Below, in pieces: positions 36,911 through 43,494 of a DNA stretch of 64,000 nucleotides. The stretch lies in NCBI GenBank assembly GCA_013416405.1, contig JACCET010000003.1:248001-312000 (forward strand). The letters are read 5' to 3'. This DNA comes from Alcaligenaceae bacterium (lineage in GTDB: Bacteria; Pseudomonadota; Gammaproteobacteria; Burkholderiales; Burkholderiaceae_B). Position 1 is the stretch's first letter, and every line of letters starts with the position of its first letter. The notes under the pieces were generated by a model, which was not told the origin of the DNA, did not search any database, and saw only the letters and a list, made by a program, of their open reading frames with translations. Made by a program: the position numbers and the translations under genes.

Positions 36911-37071
36911 GGCGTTTTGTATCCTTATAAAGATGTAAACACATAATAAAGCATAGGGTTGCCTATTGCTGTTTGGATGCCGGCACGGCCGACCCGTTAA
37001 ATAATAGGCATGGTGGGCCGTCCAGTCCATCATGCCGTATCGAAATTCGTATCAAAAAGTTAGGAGATCTC

Positions 37072-37671
37072 ATGGAGCCAAAGGAAAAGCTTGTGCACGC
37101 ATCATCGTTCAGTCCTTTACAGGTCGGCACGTCAGCAAGAATTTTCTTTGCCCTGTGGCCTTCACAGGCGGACGCCGCGCATCTTATGGCATGGGCGCAT
37201 GACGCCCATGCAGCTTTCGGCGGGCGCATCATGCGGGCCGATACCTTGCACCTGACGCTGGCCTTTCTCGGTGCGACACCGGCTGATCGTGTGCAGGCGC
37301 TGGTTCAGGCCATGCAGTCGTGGCCGGCCCCGGTCGGGCCTATCGTCTTGCGCCGCTTTGGCCGTTTTGCTGGGCCGCGCATCGTTTGGGCGGGTCCGGG
37401 CGAGGACGACAGTGATCGCCTGTCCTGGCTGGATGGCTTGCATCAGGATTTGTGGAACAGACTGCAGGCCATGGGCTGGCAGCGCCCGGCAGGCCGGTTC
37501 AGGCCGCATGTGTCATTGCTGCGAAAAGTCGGCCCTGGCGAGGCGTCCGCCTTGCGCCGCCCGCCCTTGGTGTGGACGCCGGATCAGTGTGTACTGGTGG
37601 CATCGCAGCCGTCGGACAGCGGTTCGCGCTATCAAGTGCTGGCGCGCATGCCGTTAAAGGCTCAGTTGTAA
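37072..37671 (+). CDS. thpR: RNA 2',3'-cyclic phosphodiesterase
   Basis: 199-aa 2H phosphoesterase (LigT/ThpR), opening 2',3'-cyclic RNA ends. The two HxT/S motifs are HLTLAFLG at about residues 63-70 and HVSLLRK at about 144-150. The second has Ser instead of the more common Thr, which is tolerated in the family. AGGAG lies 5 nt before ATG 37072, so the longer frame to 36973 is not used. It stands alone between a stress membrane gene and a small unknown gene. Confidence 0.88.
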   Translation: MEPKEKLVHASSFSPLQVGTSARIFFALWPSQADAAHLMAWAHDAHAAFGGRIMRADTLHLTLAFLGATPADRVQALVQAMQSWPAPVGPIVLRRFGRFAGPRIVWAGPGEDDSDRLSWLDGLHQDLWNRLQAMGWQRPAGRFRPHVSLLRKVGPGEASALRRPPLVWTPDQCVLVASQPSDSGSRYQVLARMPLKAQL

Positions 37672-37724
37672 ACGTTCCGAGGTATCGCGCCACCGATGGC
37701 AAATGCTAGACTGGTTTAGAGCTA

Positions 37725-38078
37725 ATGAATTTCAAAGGCAACACCATGGCAGCTTTCCTACCCGCACTGAAAATAGCGCTTCCCTATATCACGCAAATTG
37801 TGACGGCGGCCGTGCCCATGTTCACTTCCAAGTCTGCGGGCGGCAAACAGGATGAAATCATTCCACAGCAAATCCGCGAATTGCAGGATGCCGTGACACA
37901 CAATGCCGAGTCGGTAAAGGGTCTGGCAACGCAATGGAAAGGCACGATAGAAAGCATAGATGCCGCAGCCGCACGTTTGCAGCAGGAAATAGTCGTGCTT
38001 AGGCGTCTGGTTTACTGTTCAACCGCCATTGCGATCGTGGCCAGCGTGCTGGCCGTGGTAGCTTTCGCCAGGCCTTAG
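37725..38078 (+). CDS. Small coiled-coil protein with a C-terminal membrane helix
   Basis: 117 aa, not recognised. A helical coiled-coil segment (QQIRELQDAVTHNAESVKGLATQW and DAAAARLQQEIVVLRR) is followed by a single hydrophobic helix (STAIAIVASVLAVVAF) at the extreme C-terminus, a tail-anchor layout. The start could be 37725 or 37746; neither has a strong ribosome-binding site. The stop overlaps the convergent NUDIX gene by 4 bp. Confidence 0.55.
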   Translation: MNFKGNTMAAFLPALKIALPYITQIVTAAVPMFTSKSAGGKQDEIIPQQIRELQDAVTHNAESVKGLATQWKGTIESIDAAAARLQQEIVVLRRLVYCSTAIAIVASVLAVVAFARP

Positions 38079-38674
38079 GCCGCGGGGCGTTGGTCTGGAT
38101 TTTGCCAGTCCAGCGACCAGGCGCCCGATACGACATTCTGCAACCACAGCATGCAGGTCAATGTCTTGGCATCGGTTACCCCACCATCGCGGCAAACCTG
38201 CGTCAGGTGGGCTATGTTTTCGGTTCGCACTTCCAGGAATTCATCGCTATCCAGCCGGGCAGCACCCGCTTGAAGATTGCGGGCGAAGAAAATATGAATG
38301 ATCTCGGTGGAATAGGCGATGGCCAGATGCATGGCGCCGGCATAGGCCCATTGCCCGGCGACGTACCCGGTTTCTTCCTGCAGTTCCCGTATGGCGCAGG
38401 CCAGCGGATCCTCGCCGGGATCCAGCTTGCCCGCCGGGAATTCCAGCATTACTCGATCGACAGGATAGCGAAACTGCCTTTCAAGCACGACCCGTCCGTC
38501 GTCGAGCATGGGAATGATCACCACCGCTCCGGGATGCACGATGTACTCGCGCTCGGCATTGCGGCCATCAGGCAGGCGCACGGTGTCGCGCCGGGCTTTC
38601 AGAAAGCTGCCATCCGCCAGTGTTTCGCTGTGGACCAGGGTTTCGATCAGATGGGCGTCGTCGGATTTTGTCAT
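38075..38674 (-). CDS. NUDIX hydrolase, ADP-ribose pyrophosphatase-like
   Basis: About 199 aa. The complete NUDIX box is GKLDPGEDPLACAIRELQEETGY (G-x5-E-x7-RE-x-x-EE-x-G), within an ADPRase-like fold (FRYPVDRVMLEFPAGK). It probably hydrolyses ADP-ribose or a similar nucleotide sugar diphosphate in the cytosol. ATG 38674 is preferred to the ATG 36 bp upstream (38710), but neither has a clear ribosome-binding site. Confidence 0.85.
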   Translation of the reverse strand: MTKSDDAHLIETLVHSETLADGSFLKARRDTVRLPDGRNAEREYIVHPGAVVIIPMLDDGRVVLERQFRYPVDRVMLEFPAGKLDPGEDPLACAIRELQEETGYVAGQWAYAGAMHLAIAYSTEIIHIFFARNLQAGAARLDSDEFLEVRTENIAHLTQVCRDGGVTDAKTLTCMLWLQNVVSGAWSLDWQNPDQRPAA

Positions 38675-38841
38675 GGTGATTTGTGCGATGGCTGTGTTGC
38701 CTGAGAGCATAACGTGAAAATATGACCGCCAGTCGCGCTCCGCTTTTTCCCCCTGGTGGCTGGAGTACGATCCCAGCCTGTACGATGACGCACGCGCCAG
38801 CGCTTCTTGATTTTCACTCGCAAGTCTTTACAGGAATGAAC

Positions 38842-39741
38842 ATGGAACAAAAACGCCCCGTGGTGGGCCTGATAGGCTTGGGCAATGCGGGCATGGCCCT
38901 GGCCCAGCCCCTTCTGAGCAAATTCGAACTCGTCGGGTATGACCGTGATGTCGGGCGTGTTGCCATTGCCCAAGAGGCCGGTGTGCACATCGCGGCTTCC
39001 GCCGTCGAGCTGGCCGCTCGATGCGAAATAGTGCTGCTGTCCCTGCCCACACCGGCCGCGTCTCGCGCGGCAGCGGAAGAAATGGCCCAAGGTGAGCTTG
39101 CCGGCCGCCTCATCATAGAAACCAGCACCGTTGCGCCTCAGGATATTGCCTGGCTGGAACAGTTCGCACAGGCGCGGGGGGGCAGCGTCATCGACTCGGC
39201 CATCGTGGGCGGTGTACAGAAGTTGACGGCAGGACAAACCACTTTCCTGGTGGGGGCCACTGACGAGGATTACGCCAGGGCCAAGGCTGTGCTTGAAACT
39301 GCGGCGGAAGAGATTTTTCATCTGGGTTTGCCGGGCAGCGGCATGCGGGCCAAGCTGGTCAACAACGCCATTGCCCATACCACCATGGTCATGCTGATGG
39401 AGGGTGCCGCGCTGGCAAAGAAAGCGGGCGTGCCCATGAGCGTTTTTTACACCCTGATGGAGCGCGAGTCGGGCCTGATGCGGCCGCTTACCCATCGCTT
39501 TGGTGAGCGGATCAAGAACCAGAACTTCGATGGCGGCATGCCCACCGTGAACGCCCGCAAGGATTCCGTGCTGATTCTGGATCTGGCGCGCGAACTGGGT
39601 GTCCCGCTCTTCACGATGCAGGCGTCCCATTCCGTTTACGAGATTGCCGGTGCCGAAGGTCTGGACAGACAAGACTACGCATCGATATCCAAACTCTGGG
39701 AGAAGTGGTTGGGTGTGGAGTTTGGATACGCCGATGAGTAA
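38842..39741 (+). CDS. NAD(P)-dependent beta-hydroxyacid dehydrogenase
   Basis: 299 aa, of the same family as the gene at 122-1012 but clearly diverged. The Rossmann motif GLIGLGNAGMA, the ETSTVAPQD substrate segment and the catalytic-lysine segment GMRAKLVNNAIAH are present. ATG 38842 is chosen because AGGA lies 6 nt upstream. The last 8 bp overlap the start of the glutamate-cyclase-like gene (ATGAGTAA), so the two are coupled and likely act on the same metabolite. Confidence 0.87.
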   Translation: MEQKRPVVGLIGLGNAGMALAQPLLSKFELVGYDRDVGRVAIAQEAGVHIAASAVELAARCEIVLLSLPTPAASRAAAEEMAQGELAGRLIIETSTVAPQDIAWLEQFAQARGGSVIDSAIVGGVQKLTAGQTTFLVGATDEDYARAKAVLETAAEEIFHLGLPGSGMRAKLVNNAIAHTTMVMLMEGAALAKKAGVPMSVFYTLMERESGLMRPLTHRFGERIKNQNFDGGMPTVNARKDSVLILDLARELGVPLFTMQASHSVYEIAGAEGLDRQDYASISKLWEKWLGVEFGYADE

Positions 39742-40771
39742 ACAAGAATCGGGCATGTGGTATTACGAATACCTCGATCAAATCGTCAATCTTGAATTCA
39801 AAAACAAGCCTGCCCAGCAAGGCGGGACGCAGCTGCGTTACCGGACCGCCCGCGAGCAACAGGGCGGGGAGGCGCTATGCGGCCAGATTGCACAGGCATT
39901 GATGCCGCGTCTGTCGGGCAGTACCGTCATCCTGGTGACCGGCACCGGCAATCCTGAATGGCTGCCTCATGGTGAAACCGATGGGCCTTCGGGGGTGGCC
40001 GTACTCGCGCGCTGCCTGGGGGCCCTGGGAGTGCGGACTTGCATCCTGTCGGAAGCCCGGTTTTTGCCGGGCGTCCGGGCCTCGGTCCAGGCCGCGGGGG
40101 TGCCGCTGCTGCAGGAAGCCGCATGGCTCAAACGCACAAACGCAGCGCTTTGCCTTGAGTTCCCGACGGGGGCGGATGCCGCCATGCCGTTCATCGACGA
40201 CCTCATGGCGCGCCTGCCCAAGGTGTCGGCGGCATTTTTCATTGAAAAGCCGGGACCAGGCAGGGAAGGCAGATTCCACAACAGCAGCGGCAAGCCCAAG
40301 GACAGCGATTGGGTCGCTCATGCTCATTTGCTGGCGGGTGCCGCACGTGAACATGGCGCCTTGACGATTGGTGTGGGCGATGGCGGGAACGAAATAGGGT
40401 TTGGCCTGATCGCCCGGGCGCTGGTCGCGGGGGCGTCGCAGCGCTATGCTTGCGATTGTGCCTGCAAGCACGGCTTGTTGGACGACACTGATCTTGATTT
40501 CCTGTTCCCCGCTTCGGTGTCCAATTGGGGGGCCTATGCCATATCGGCGGCCCTGGCATTGGCCAGCCGCCGGTTCTTGCTTTTGCCCCGTTGGGAAGAG
40601 GTGGCACACAGCATCAGTGCCCCCATTGCCTTTGGCGCTTTCGATGGCTACAGCGGCCTGGCGGTGCCGACGGTGGACGGCACGTCCAGCGATGCCAACC
40701 GTTCCGTCTATGGGCTGATCAATGAAGTGTTGAGACTGGCTCAGGAGGCCAGCAGCTCACCCCATTGTTGA
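39734..40771 (+). CDS. D-glutamate cyclase-like protein (DUF4392/DGLUCY)
   Basis: 345 aa. The core is the DUF4392 fold: ILVTGTGNPEWLPHGETDGPSGVAVLARCL, GVGDGGNEIGFG and CLEFPTGADAAMPFIDDL. The eukaryotic relative DGLUCY converts D-glutamate to 5-oxo-D-proline; bacterial function is less certain. Its extreme C-terminus (EASSSPHC) is encoded inside the left 53-bp direct repeat of the mini-island, so those residues are shared with, or created by, the duplicated segment that reads as the phosphatase tail on the other strand. The coupled upstream dehydrogenase suggests an amino-acid or hydroxyacid pathway. Confidence 0.7.
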   Translation: MSKQESGMWYYEYLDQIVNLEFKNKPAQQGGTQLRYRTAREQQGGEALCGQIAQALMPRLSGSTVILVTGTGNPEWLPHGETDGPSGVAVLARCLGALGVRTCILSEARFLPGVRASVQAAGVPLLQEAAWLKRTNAALCLEFPTGADAAMPFIDDLMARLPKVSAAFFIEKPGPGREGRFHNSSGKPKDSDWVAHAHLLAGAAREHGALTIGVGDGGNEIGFGLIARALVAGASQRYACDCACKHGLLDDTDLDFLFPASVSNWGAYAISAALALASRRFLLLPRWEEVAHSISAPIAFGAFDGYSGLAVPTVDGTSSDANRSVYGLINEVLRLAQEASSSPHC

Positions 40772-40801
40772 AATGCAAAATGACGCGACATGGCTTTGAG
40801 C
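40749..40801 (+). repeat. Left 53-bp direct repeat (old 3' end of the HAD gene)
   Basis: Starts CCAGCAGCTCACCCCATTG. On the minus strand it reads LKAMSRHFAFQQWGELLAS and stops at a TGA, a plausible original C-terminus of the phosphatase now encoded at 42091-42804. It overlaps the end of the DGLUCY-like gene on the plus strand. Mismatches with the right copy are at 40768 and 40793. Confidence 0.85.
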
Positions 40802-40832
40802 CCTGTTGGCCACCCAAACTCCCCCACCCGCT

Positions 40833-40852
40833 CTCATCCCGGATCGCTACAA
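40833..40852 (+). repeat. Left inverted end, CRISPR-repeat-like
   Basis: CTCATCCCGGATCGCTACAA, exactly inverted at 42026-42045. With flanking bases (TCTCAT before, GCTACAAT at the end) it resembles the 3' part of a type II-C CRISPR repeat, whose ends read ...TCTCATTTCGCAGTGCTACAAT in Neisseria. The TACAAT at 40848-40853 is also a good -10 element for the following RNA gene. Confidence 0.65.
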
Positions 40853-40859
40853 TTTCTCA

Positions 40860-40966
40860 CTGACGAGGAGTTGGCGGAAATGAGAGCCGTTGCTGCAATA
40901 AGGTTCAGTCGCAAGACTGAGACCGTATCCAAGCCCAAAAGGGGTAACCCTTTTGGGCTTTCTTTT
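40860..40966 (+). ncRNA. Orphan type II-C tracrRNA-like RNA
   Basis: The anti-repeat segment GAAATGAGAGCC (40877-40888) followed by GTTGCTGCAATAAGG (40889-40903) differs from the Neisseria meningitidis tracrRNA at only two of 27 positions (from memory). Next comes a stem-loop, GGT-TCAGTC GCAA GACTGA-ACC (40902-40924), in the place of the Nme GGCCGUCUGAAAAG hairpin. A 13-bp terminator hairpin then gives the usual tracrRNA order. Start is estimated from a TACAAT -10 at 40848-40853. No cas9 or CRISPR array exists in the window. Similarity is strong; activity is unknown. Confidence 0.8.
40931..40966 (+). terminator. Strong intrinsic terminator ending the tracrRNA-like gene
   Basis: A perfect 13-bp stem (AAGCCCAAAAGGG at 40931-40943, CCCTTTTGGGCTT at 40948-40960) with a GTAA loop, followed by TCTTTT. 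It also serves as the final stem-loop of the tracrRNA-like transcript. Confidence 0.9.
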
Positions 40967-41104
40967 GGGTGACTATATATCCCTTCTGTTCGCGCCATGG
41001 CCGGTCCATTAATCGCTACTTCAGAAAGTCTATATTACATTGGGTTACGTTATTGGGCTACCCAATGCAGACTAGATTTATGGATTTCCTCGGTCTATGA
41101 CTGA

Positions 41105-41587
41105 TTAGCTAACAAGAAGATTGTGCTTACTGCTGTCGGATATGGATGGCTGCTCTTCGTTTGCCACTGCCGTCCATCCGGTTTTAGATTCTTTCATGAC
41201 GATGTAGATAGCACGATCGGTATCATTGAGCGCATGAATGATATTCTTCACTTTTTCGTTGCCGTCAGAATGTGTCGCATACAGTACTCGCAGCATTGAA
41301 TCGGCAAATTTCGGAATACGTCCGCGCTTCTCCCACATCGCTACAGATTGGTCAGAGCGACCAAGTGCTTTTCCCAAAGAGGCCTGCGACATCAGCATTG
41401 CCAAGCGTAGATAACGAAACTCTACGCCAGTCAAACGGGCTCTCTTGCGAGTTAGCGCTCTGCAAATAGCTTGGACAAGCGCAGGCAGGTTTTGTATTGA
41501 GGTGGCTTCGCCATAAGGGGTTTGCTCGGTTGTGTAACCGTTAGCCAGCCACACATTACGGAGTCCGCCATCCGTAAAGTGAAACAT
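41105..41587 (-). CDS. HTH antitoxin-like regulator (MqsA/HigA-type)
   Basis: About 160 aa. A C-terminal-half XRE-type helix-turn-helix is clear: LTGVEFRYLRLAMLMSQASLGKALGRSDQSVAMWEKRGRIP, the arrangement seen in MqsA-like antitoxins, here without the CxxC zinc domain. The N-terminal 50 residues (FHFTDGGLRNVWLANGY) may bind the toxin. ATG 41587 lies 2 bp after the DUF4258 stop. It probably represses its own operon. A 14-nt-loop hairpin (41038-41045 with 41060-41067) follows the gene. Confidence 0.72.
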   Translation of the reverse strand: MFHFTDGGLRNVWLANGYTTEQTPYGEATSIQNLPALVQAICRALTRKRARLTGVEFRYLRLAMLMSQASLGKALGRSDQSVAMWEKRGRIPKFADSMLRVLYATHSDGNEKVKNIIHALNDTDRAIYIVMKESKTGWTAVANEEQPSISDSSKHNLLVS

Positions 41588-41589
41588 GA

Positions 41590-41895
41590 TTATTCTCCAA
41601 CTATAAATGCCGTAACAACAAGGCAAGATGGCGCAAGTTCTTGCTCAAGAGCAGCGATGACTACGATATTGCGACCAGCGCAAAATCTTTCGATCCTGCA
41701 TTCAATATATCCAGTCTTGATGTTGGCCTCAGGGACTCGATTGACTACACCTTTTCGCAGAATATCCAGAATCACAGGCATGGTGATTTTTCTTTCACGC
41801 ATACGCGCTCTGGCGTGGATACTCCATTTTACGCAGCCAGAGTCCTTGGATATCTGATGGATCCAGCGCTCCCAGTCGCGATTGTTCCAAGCCAT
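41590..41895 (-). CDS. DUF4258 protein, toxin-like partner of the HTH gene
   Basis: 101 aa. DUF4258 signature: SIHARARMRERKITMPVILDILRKGVV, then ECRIERFCAGRNIVVIAALE and LVVTAFIV, a RelE/MqsR-like small fold. Gene order (putative toxin first, HTH second, 2-bp gap) matches MqsRA-type type II modules. Whether it cleaves RNA is not shown. A palindrome-like site at 41901-41920 overlaps its ribosome-binding site. Confidence 0.65.
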   Translation of the reverse strand: MAWNNRDWERWIHQISKDSGCVKWSIHARARMRERKITMPVILDILRKGVVNRVPEANIKTGYIECRIERFCAGRNIVVIAALEQELAPSCLVVTAFIVGE

Positions 41896-41900
41896 AAATA

Positions 41901-41920
41901 TACCCTAGTTTTTATAGGTA
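41901..41920. promoter_or_regulatory. Operator-like site of the TA-like pair
   Basis: TACCCTAGTTTTTATAGGTA has imperfect dyad symmetry (ACC...TA / TA...GGT), reminiscent of mqsRA operators (AACCT-N-AGGTT). It covers the AGGG ribosome-binding site and a TATAAA -10-like element of the DUF4258 gene. Confidence 0.35.
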
Positions 41921-42025
41921 GTGCCTTTTTGTTTTCAGCCTGACTTAGGATTGCTTTTTTAACGTATTCGAGCTTGTACGACGCTGGTTTATTGTGAGGC
42001 TTCTTAGGATTTTCGGATACCGTAG

Positions 42026-42045
42026 TTGTAGCGATCCGGGATGAG
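42026..42045 (-). repeat. Right inverted end, CRISPR-repeat-like
   Basis: TTGTAGCGATCCGGGATGAG is the exact reverse complement of 40833-40852. Preceded by G (42025), it starts GTTGTAGC as many type II-C CRISPR repeats do. GC-rich sequence outside it is weakly alike on both sides. Confidence 0.65.
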
Positions 42046-42090
42046 GGCGGGGGCTTGGTTGGCGCCAGATGGGGGAACTACTCTTCGCTC

Positions 42091-42804
42091 TTATCCACTC
42101 ACTGGACGATCACCCAGCAGCTCACCCCATTGCTGAAATGCAAAATGACGCGACATGCCTTTGAGCGCCTGGTCGCCGTAGCCCGATTCGTGCAATACGA
42201 AGCGCACGCCGGCTGCGTGTGCGCATTCGGCATCGACCGAGGTATCGCCGAAATACAGGCATTGTTCGGGTGCCAGGCCCATCATGCGTATGGTTTCCAG
42301 CAAAGGCAGGGGAGATGGCTTGGCCTGTGCCCAGGTGTCTGAGCCGCTGATGAAATCGAACAGCCCATGGATGCCGACTTTGTGGGTGGCGGCCAGTGCG
42401 CTGGCATGGACTTTATTGGTGCAGATGCCCATGGCCAGTGATGCACTGCGGCACGCGCTCAGCACTTCTTGCGCGTCCGCGTAAAGCCGGGTCGTGCCAT
42501 GGCCCAGGCTGGCATAGTGCTGCACGTACTGGGCTTTCAGTGGGGCAAAGTCGGCAGGCTGAGGCCAGCCCATATCGGCCAGTATGGATTGCATGATGCC
42601 TGCACTGGTGCCGTGCAGATTATCGGGAAAATAGTCATCCGGCAGTGTGCCCAGGCCGGCCTGCTGGAAGGTCAGTCGCATGCCGTTGATGATGTCGGCG
42701 GCACTGTCGATGATGGTGCCGTCCAGGTCGAACACGATGCCGCGCACATCATCTTGTGCGAGGAGTGGGTGCAGAGCCAGGTCTGCTTGCATTGAATCAG
42801 GCAC
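42091..42804 (-). CDS. HAD-family phosphatase (phosphoglycolate phosphatase-like), 3' end rebuilt
   Basis: 237 aa. HAD motif I is VFDLDGTIIDS, motif II is GICTNK, motif III Lys is in AQAKPSP, and motif IV is YFGDTSVD; the cap domain sits between I and II. It is probably a sugar or glycolate phosphatase. The start may be GTG 42804 or ATG 42792. The last residues (MSRHFAFQQWGELLGDRPVSG) come from the right direct repeat and the sequence beyond, replacing the older tail still seen at 40749-40801. Upstream lies the mosaic pseudogene, whose stop overlaps the GTG. Confidence 0.82.
   Translation of the reverse strand: MPDSMQADLALHPLLAQDDVRGIVFDLDGTIIDSAADIINGMRLTFQQAGLGTLPDDYFPDNLHGTSAGIMQSILADMGWPQPADFAPLKAQYVQHYASLGHGTTRLYADAQEVLSACRSASLAMGICTNKVHASALAATHKVGIHGLFDFISGSDTWAQAKPSPLPLLETIRMMGLAPEQCLYFGDTSVDAECAHAAGVRFVLHESGYGDQALKGMSRHFAFQQWGELLGDRPVSG
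42114..42166 (+). repeat. Right 53-bp direct repeat (current 3' end of the HAD gene)
   Basis: Matches 40749-40801 at 51 of 53 positions, offset by 1365 bp. On the minus strand it encodes the present phosphatase C-terminus, starting at LKGMSRHF. Similarity fades just outside on the right with a 1-bp shift. Confidence 0.85.
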
Positions 42805-43340
42805 GTTTCAAAAGTCCTTCAGGAGAGGCTGCATAGCCGGTCAATGTGCGATCCATATAGCGCATGCGCCAGGACAGCATTTTTTGTGCATACCGCAGCA
42901 TTGTATGTTGTTGGGCAGGATCATTGGCCAGGTTGTTCAGTTGGGCGGGATCGGTCTTCAGATCAAAGAACAACGGCGCGGCATTGGTGAAGTGCACGTA
43001 CTTGTAGTCGTGATCCTGCACGACCGACAAGGCACTGTCGTCCAGGCCGGTGCCCACGGGGGCCGCGGCCCATACCTGCCAGTCGTTTGCTTCCTCGTAG
43101 TGGCGTTTGCTGATGACGTCGCAGCCCATGCGTGTCAGGCGGCCTTCCAGCGTAGGATCGGGAATGGCATTCACGAACTGCACGGTGTACTTGTCAATGA
43201 CCTTGACCTCTTCCAGAGAGGGCCACAGGCATGATGCGTTTGCCATCGGCGTTCTTGCCGGCCTGAGCCCATACGGGTGAAATCATTGTGGTCAGCAGAC
43301 TGGCCGAGAAGCCCAGCATTTCGCGGCGACTAAGTTTCAT
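42797..43340 (-). pseudogene. Mosaic remnant: peptide-binding protein fused by deletions to a sulfatase tail
   Basis: Begins at 43340 with a TAT-type leader (SRREMLGFSASLLTTMISPVWAQA) and 14 more residues, then loses frame near 43225. The other frame continues with a SBP_bac_5 segment (VKVIDKYTVQFVNAIPDPTLEGRL through PVGTG). It then switches to a sulfatase C-terminus (SALSVVQDHDYKYVHFTNAAPLFFDLKTDPAQLNNLA), ending at 42797. A normal binding protein needs over 500 residues and a sulfatase over 400, so at least two internal deletions have joined two genes. Confidence 0.75.
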
Positions 43341-43494
43341 GATGAAAATTCCTGCGTTGCACCGCAACCGCGAGGATGCGGCGGTTGAAAGCAGGAAAGT
43401 ATAGGTAGCGTAAATGTCTTTAGGATGACATTTGAATGGCGGTTGGATGACAGTGTGCAATACTCCTCTGGTTCCACTAGCCTTGTGGCGTACC

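Larger units (their letters stand above)
40749..42166. mobile_element. Direct-repeat-bounded mini-island with tracrRNA-like RNA and TA-like pair
   Basis: Bounded by 53-bp direct repeats at 40749-40801 and 42114-42166 (51/53 identical). Inside are two 20-bp inverted copies (40833-40852, 42026-42045), a type II-C tracrRNA-like gene, a strong terminator and a leftward DUF4258/HTH gene pair. No integrase, transposase, cas gene or CRISPR array is present. The repeats encode the last residues of the HAD phosphatase on the minus strand, as if DNA had integrated in the gene's 3' end and rebuilt it. Mechanism is inference. Confidence 0.7.

Noticed and set aside
38671-39756. 361-codon frame opposite the beta-hydroxyacid dehydrogenase
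   Set aside because: The plus strand carries the conserved Rossmann and catalytic motifs; the antisense translation is not protein-like.
40790-40972. 60-codon plus-strand reading frame after the DGLUCY gene
   Set aside because: It runs through the left repeat, the tracrRNA-like sequence and its terminator; the RNA explanation fits every element better.
40749-42166. A true CRISPR array inside the mini-island
   Set aside because: Only two inverted partial copies exist, with no regularly spaced direct repeats or spacers.
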